Source: Sinobaca qinghaiensis (GTDB taxonomy: Bacteria; Bacillota; Bacilli; Bacillales; Marinococcaceae). Taken from it: a stretch of DNA of 64,000 nt. Location: NCBI RefSeq assembly GCF_003610495.1, contig NZ_RAPK01000007.1:434001-498000 (forward strand). The letters are read 5' to 3'. Both the position numbers and the translations under genes were made by a program. Below the pieces are notes generated by a model. It did no database searches. It saw only the letters and a program-made list of their open reading frames with translations, and was not told where the DNA came from. Numbering within the stretch: the stretch's first letter is position 1; every line of letters starts with the position of its first letter. This document shows, piece after piece, positions 63,835 to 64,000 of the stretch.

Positions 63835-64000
63835 ATGGCAAAATCTTCTTTCTTCGGGCGGAACACCACATAGCTGGTAGGTGTCTCTCTGACAAGCAGC
63901 TGGACACACTTAGGCTGATGGGCAAGCTCGTTTAATTCTGATTGAATAAGCTTCCAAAATTTCCCGGCGATCACTTCAGTAGTTGGGAAAGACCAGCTGT
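63831..64000 (-). CDS. queD: 6-carboxy-5,6,7,8-tetrahydropterin synthase QueD, partial
   Basis: Reading the minus strand from the window edge, a frame runs 55 codons to TGA at 63833-63831. It contains SWSFPTTEVIAGKFWKLIQ and LLVRETPTSYVVFRPKKED. FPTTE followed by the catalytic Glu in RETPTSYV is the C-terminal end of QueD. QueD makes the first pterin intermediate of queuosine synthesis from dihydroneopterin triphosphate. The 5' part lies beyond the window. The 4-bp overlap with queE confirms an operon. Confidence 0.88.
   Translation of the reverse strand, partial: SWSFPTTEVIAGKFWKLIQSELNELAHQPKCVQLLVRETPTSYVVFRPKKEDFAI

Overview
The window is a chromosomal segment of a low-GC Gram-positive bacterium of the Bacillaceae. 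Gene content and order match the Bacillus subtilis yjb, fab and arg regions in inverted orientation: prpE, yjbO, nadK, relQ, yjbL, yjbK, yjbJ, yjbI, spxH, pepF, coiA, mecA, spx, yjbC, then trpS, fabF, fabH, comZ and the arginine operon argC-J-B-D-carA-carB-argF. A complete propionyl-CoA/methylmalonyl-CoA block and a large DHH-CBS-nucleotidyltransferase fusion are absent from B. subtilis and recall halo-/alkaliphilic Bacillaceae. That lineage assignment is inference. No rRNA, tRNA, CRISPR array, prophage or insertion sequence was seen.

Layout. 0-4.3 kb: ptsG with a GlcT-controlled leader, glcT, and fabI with a FapR-like operator. 4.4-17.3 kb: the yjb stress and competence block (RelQ, NAD kinase, truncated haemoglobin, SpxH, PepF, CoiA, MecA, Spx), with a 44-residue basic peptide gene between spx and yjbC. 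17.4-25.5 kb: a secreted glycosidase-like protein, an HD protein, a YciI protein, a Ca/Na exchanger, trpS and the 847-residue tRNA nucleotidyltransferase fusion. 25.5-28.3 kb: fabF and fabH under a FapR-like operator, comZ and a 55-residue membrane protein gene. 28.4-38 kb: the arginine/carbamoyl-phosphate operon with an ARG-box-like operator. 38.1-40.3 kb: a redox/cytochrome-oxidase assembly group (CtaG, Sco, and a thioredoxin-fold lipoprotein with an in-frame TGA). 40.4-51.4 kb: accessory metabolism and transport (HAD phosphatase, GNAT, AzlCD with a divergent regulator, BsuPI lipoprotein, YitT, YitV, rhodanese, AI-2E family permease, LacI regulator, FAH hydrolase, flavoprotein, EAL protein). 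51.5-60.9 kb: MeaB, methylmalonyl-CoA mutase, acyl-CoA carboxylase subunits and a TetR regulator. 61-64 kb: pterin dehydratase, a ytxGH-like operon with a SigmaB-type promoter, and queF-queE-queD (queD cut by the window edge).

The most unusual signal is at 38162-38662. Two same-frame ORFs are separated by a single TGA that falls where a redox-active Cys would sit in a thioredoxin/peroxiredoxin-like lipoprotein (a U-G-T-C motif). A perfect 6-bp stem with a 5-nt loop whose second base is G begins 14 nt after the TGA, with its loop 20 nt after it, which fits the geometry of a bacterial SECIS element. This makes it a candidate selenoprotein next to Sco and CtaG. A nonsense mutation remains possible, and the sel genes are not in the window.

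Regulation can be read at several points: the RAT/terminator and cre before ptsG, FapR boxes at fabI and fabHF, an ARG box at argC, a palindrome over the accC promoter for the embedded TetR protein, a cre before pccB, and a SigmaB promoter before ytxG.
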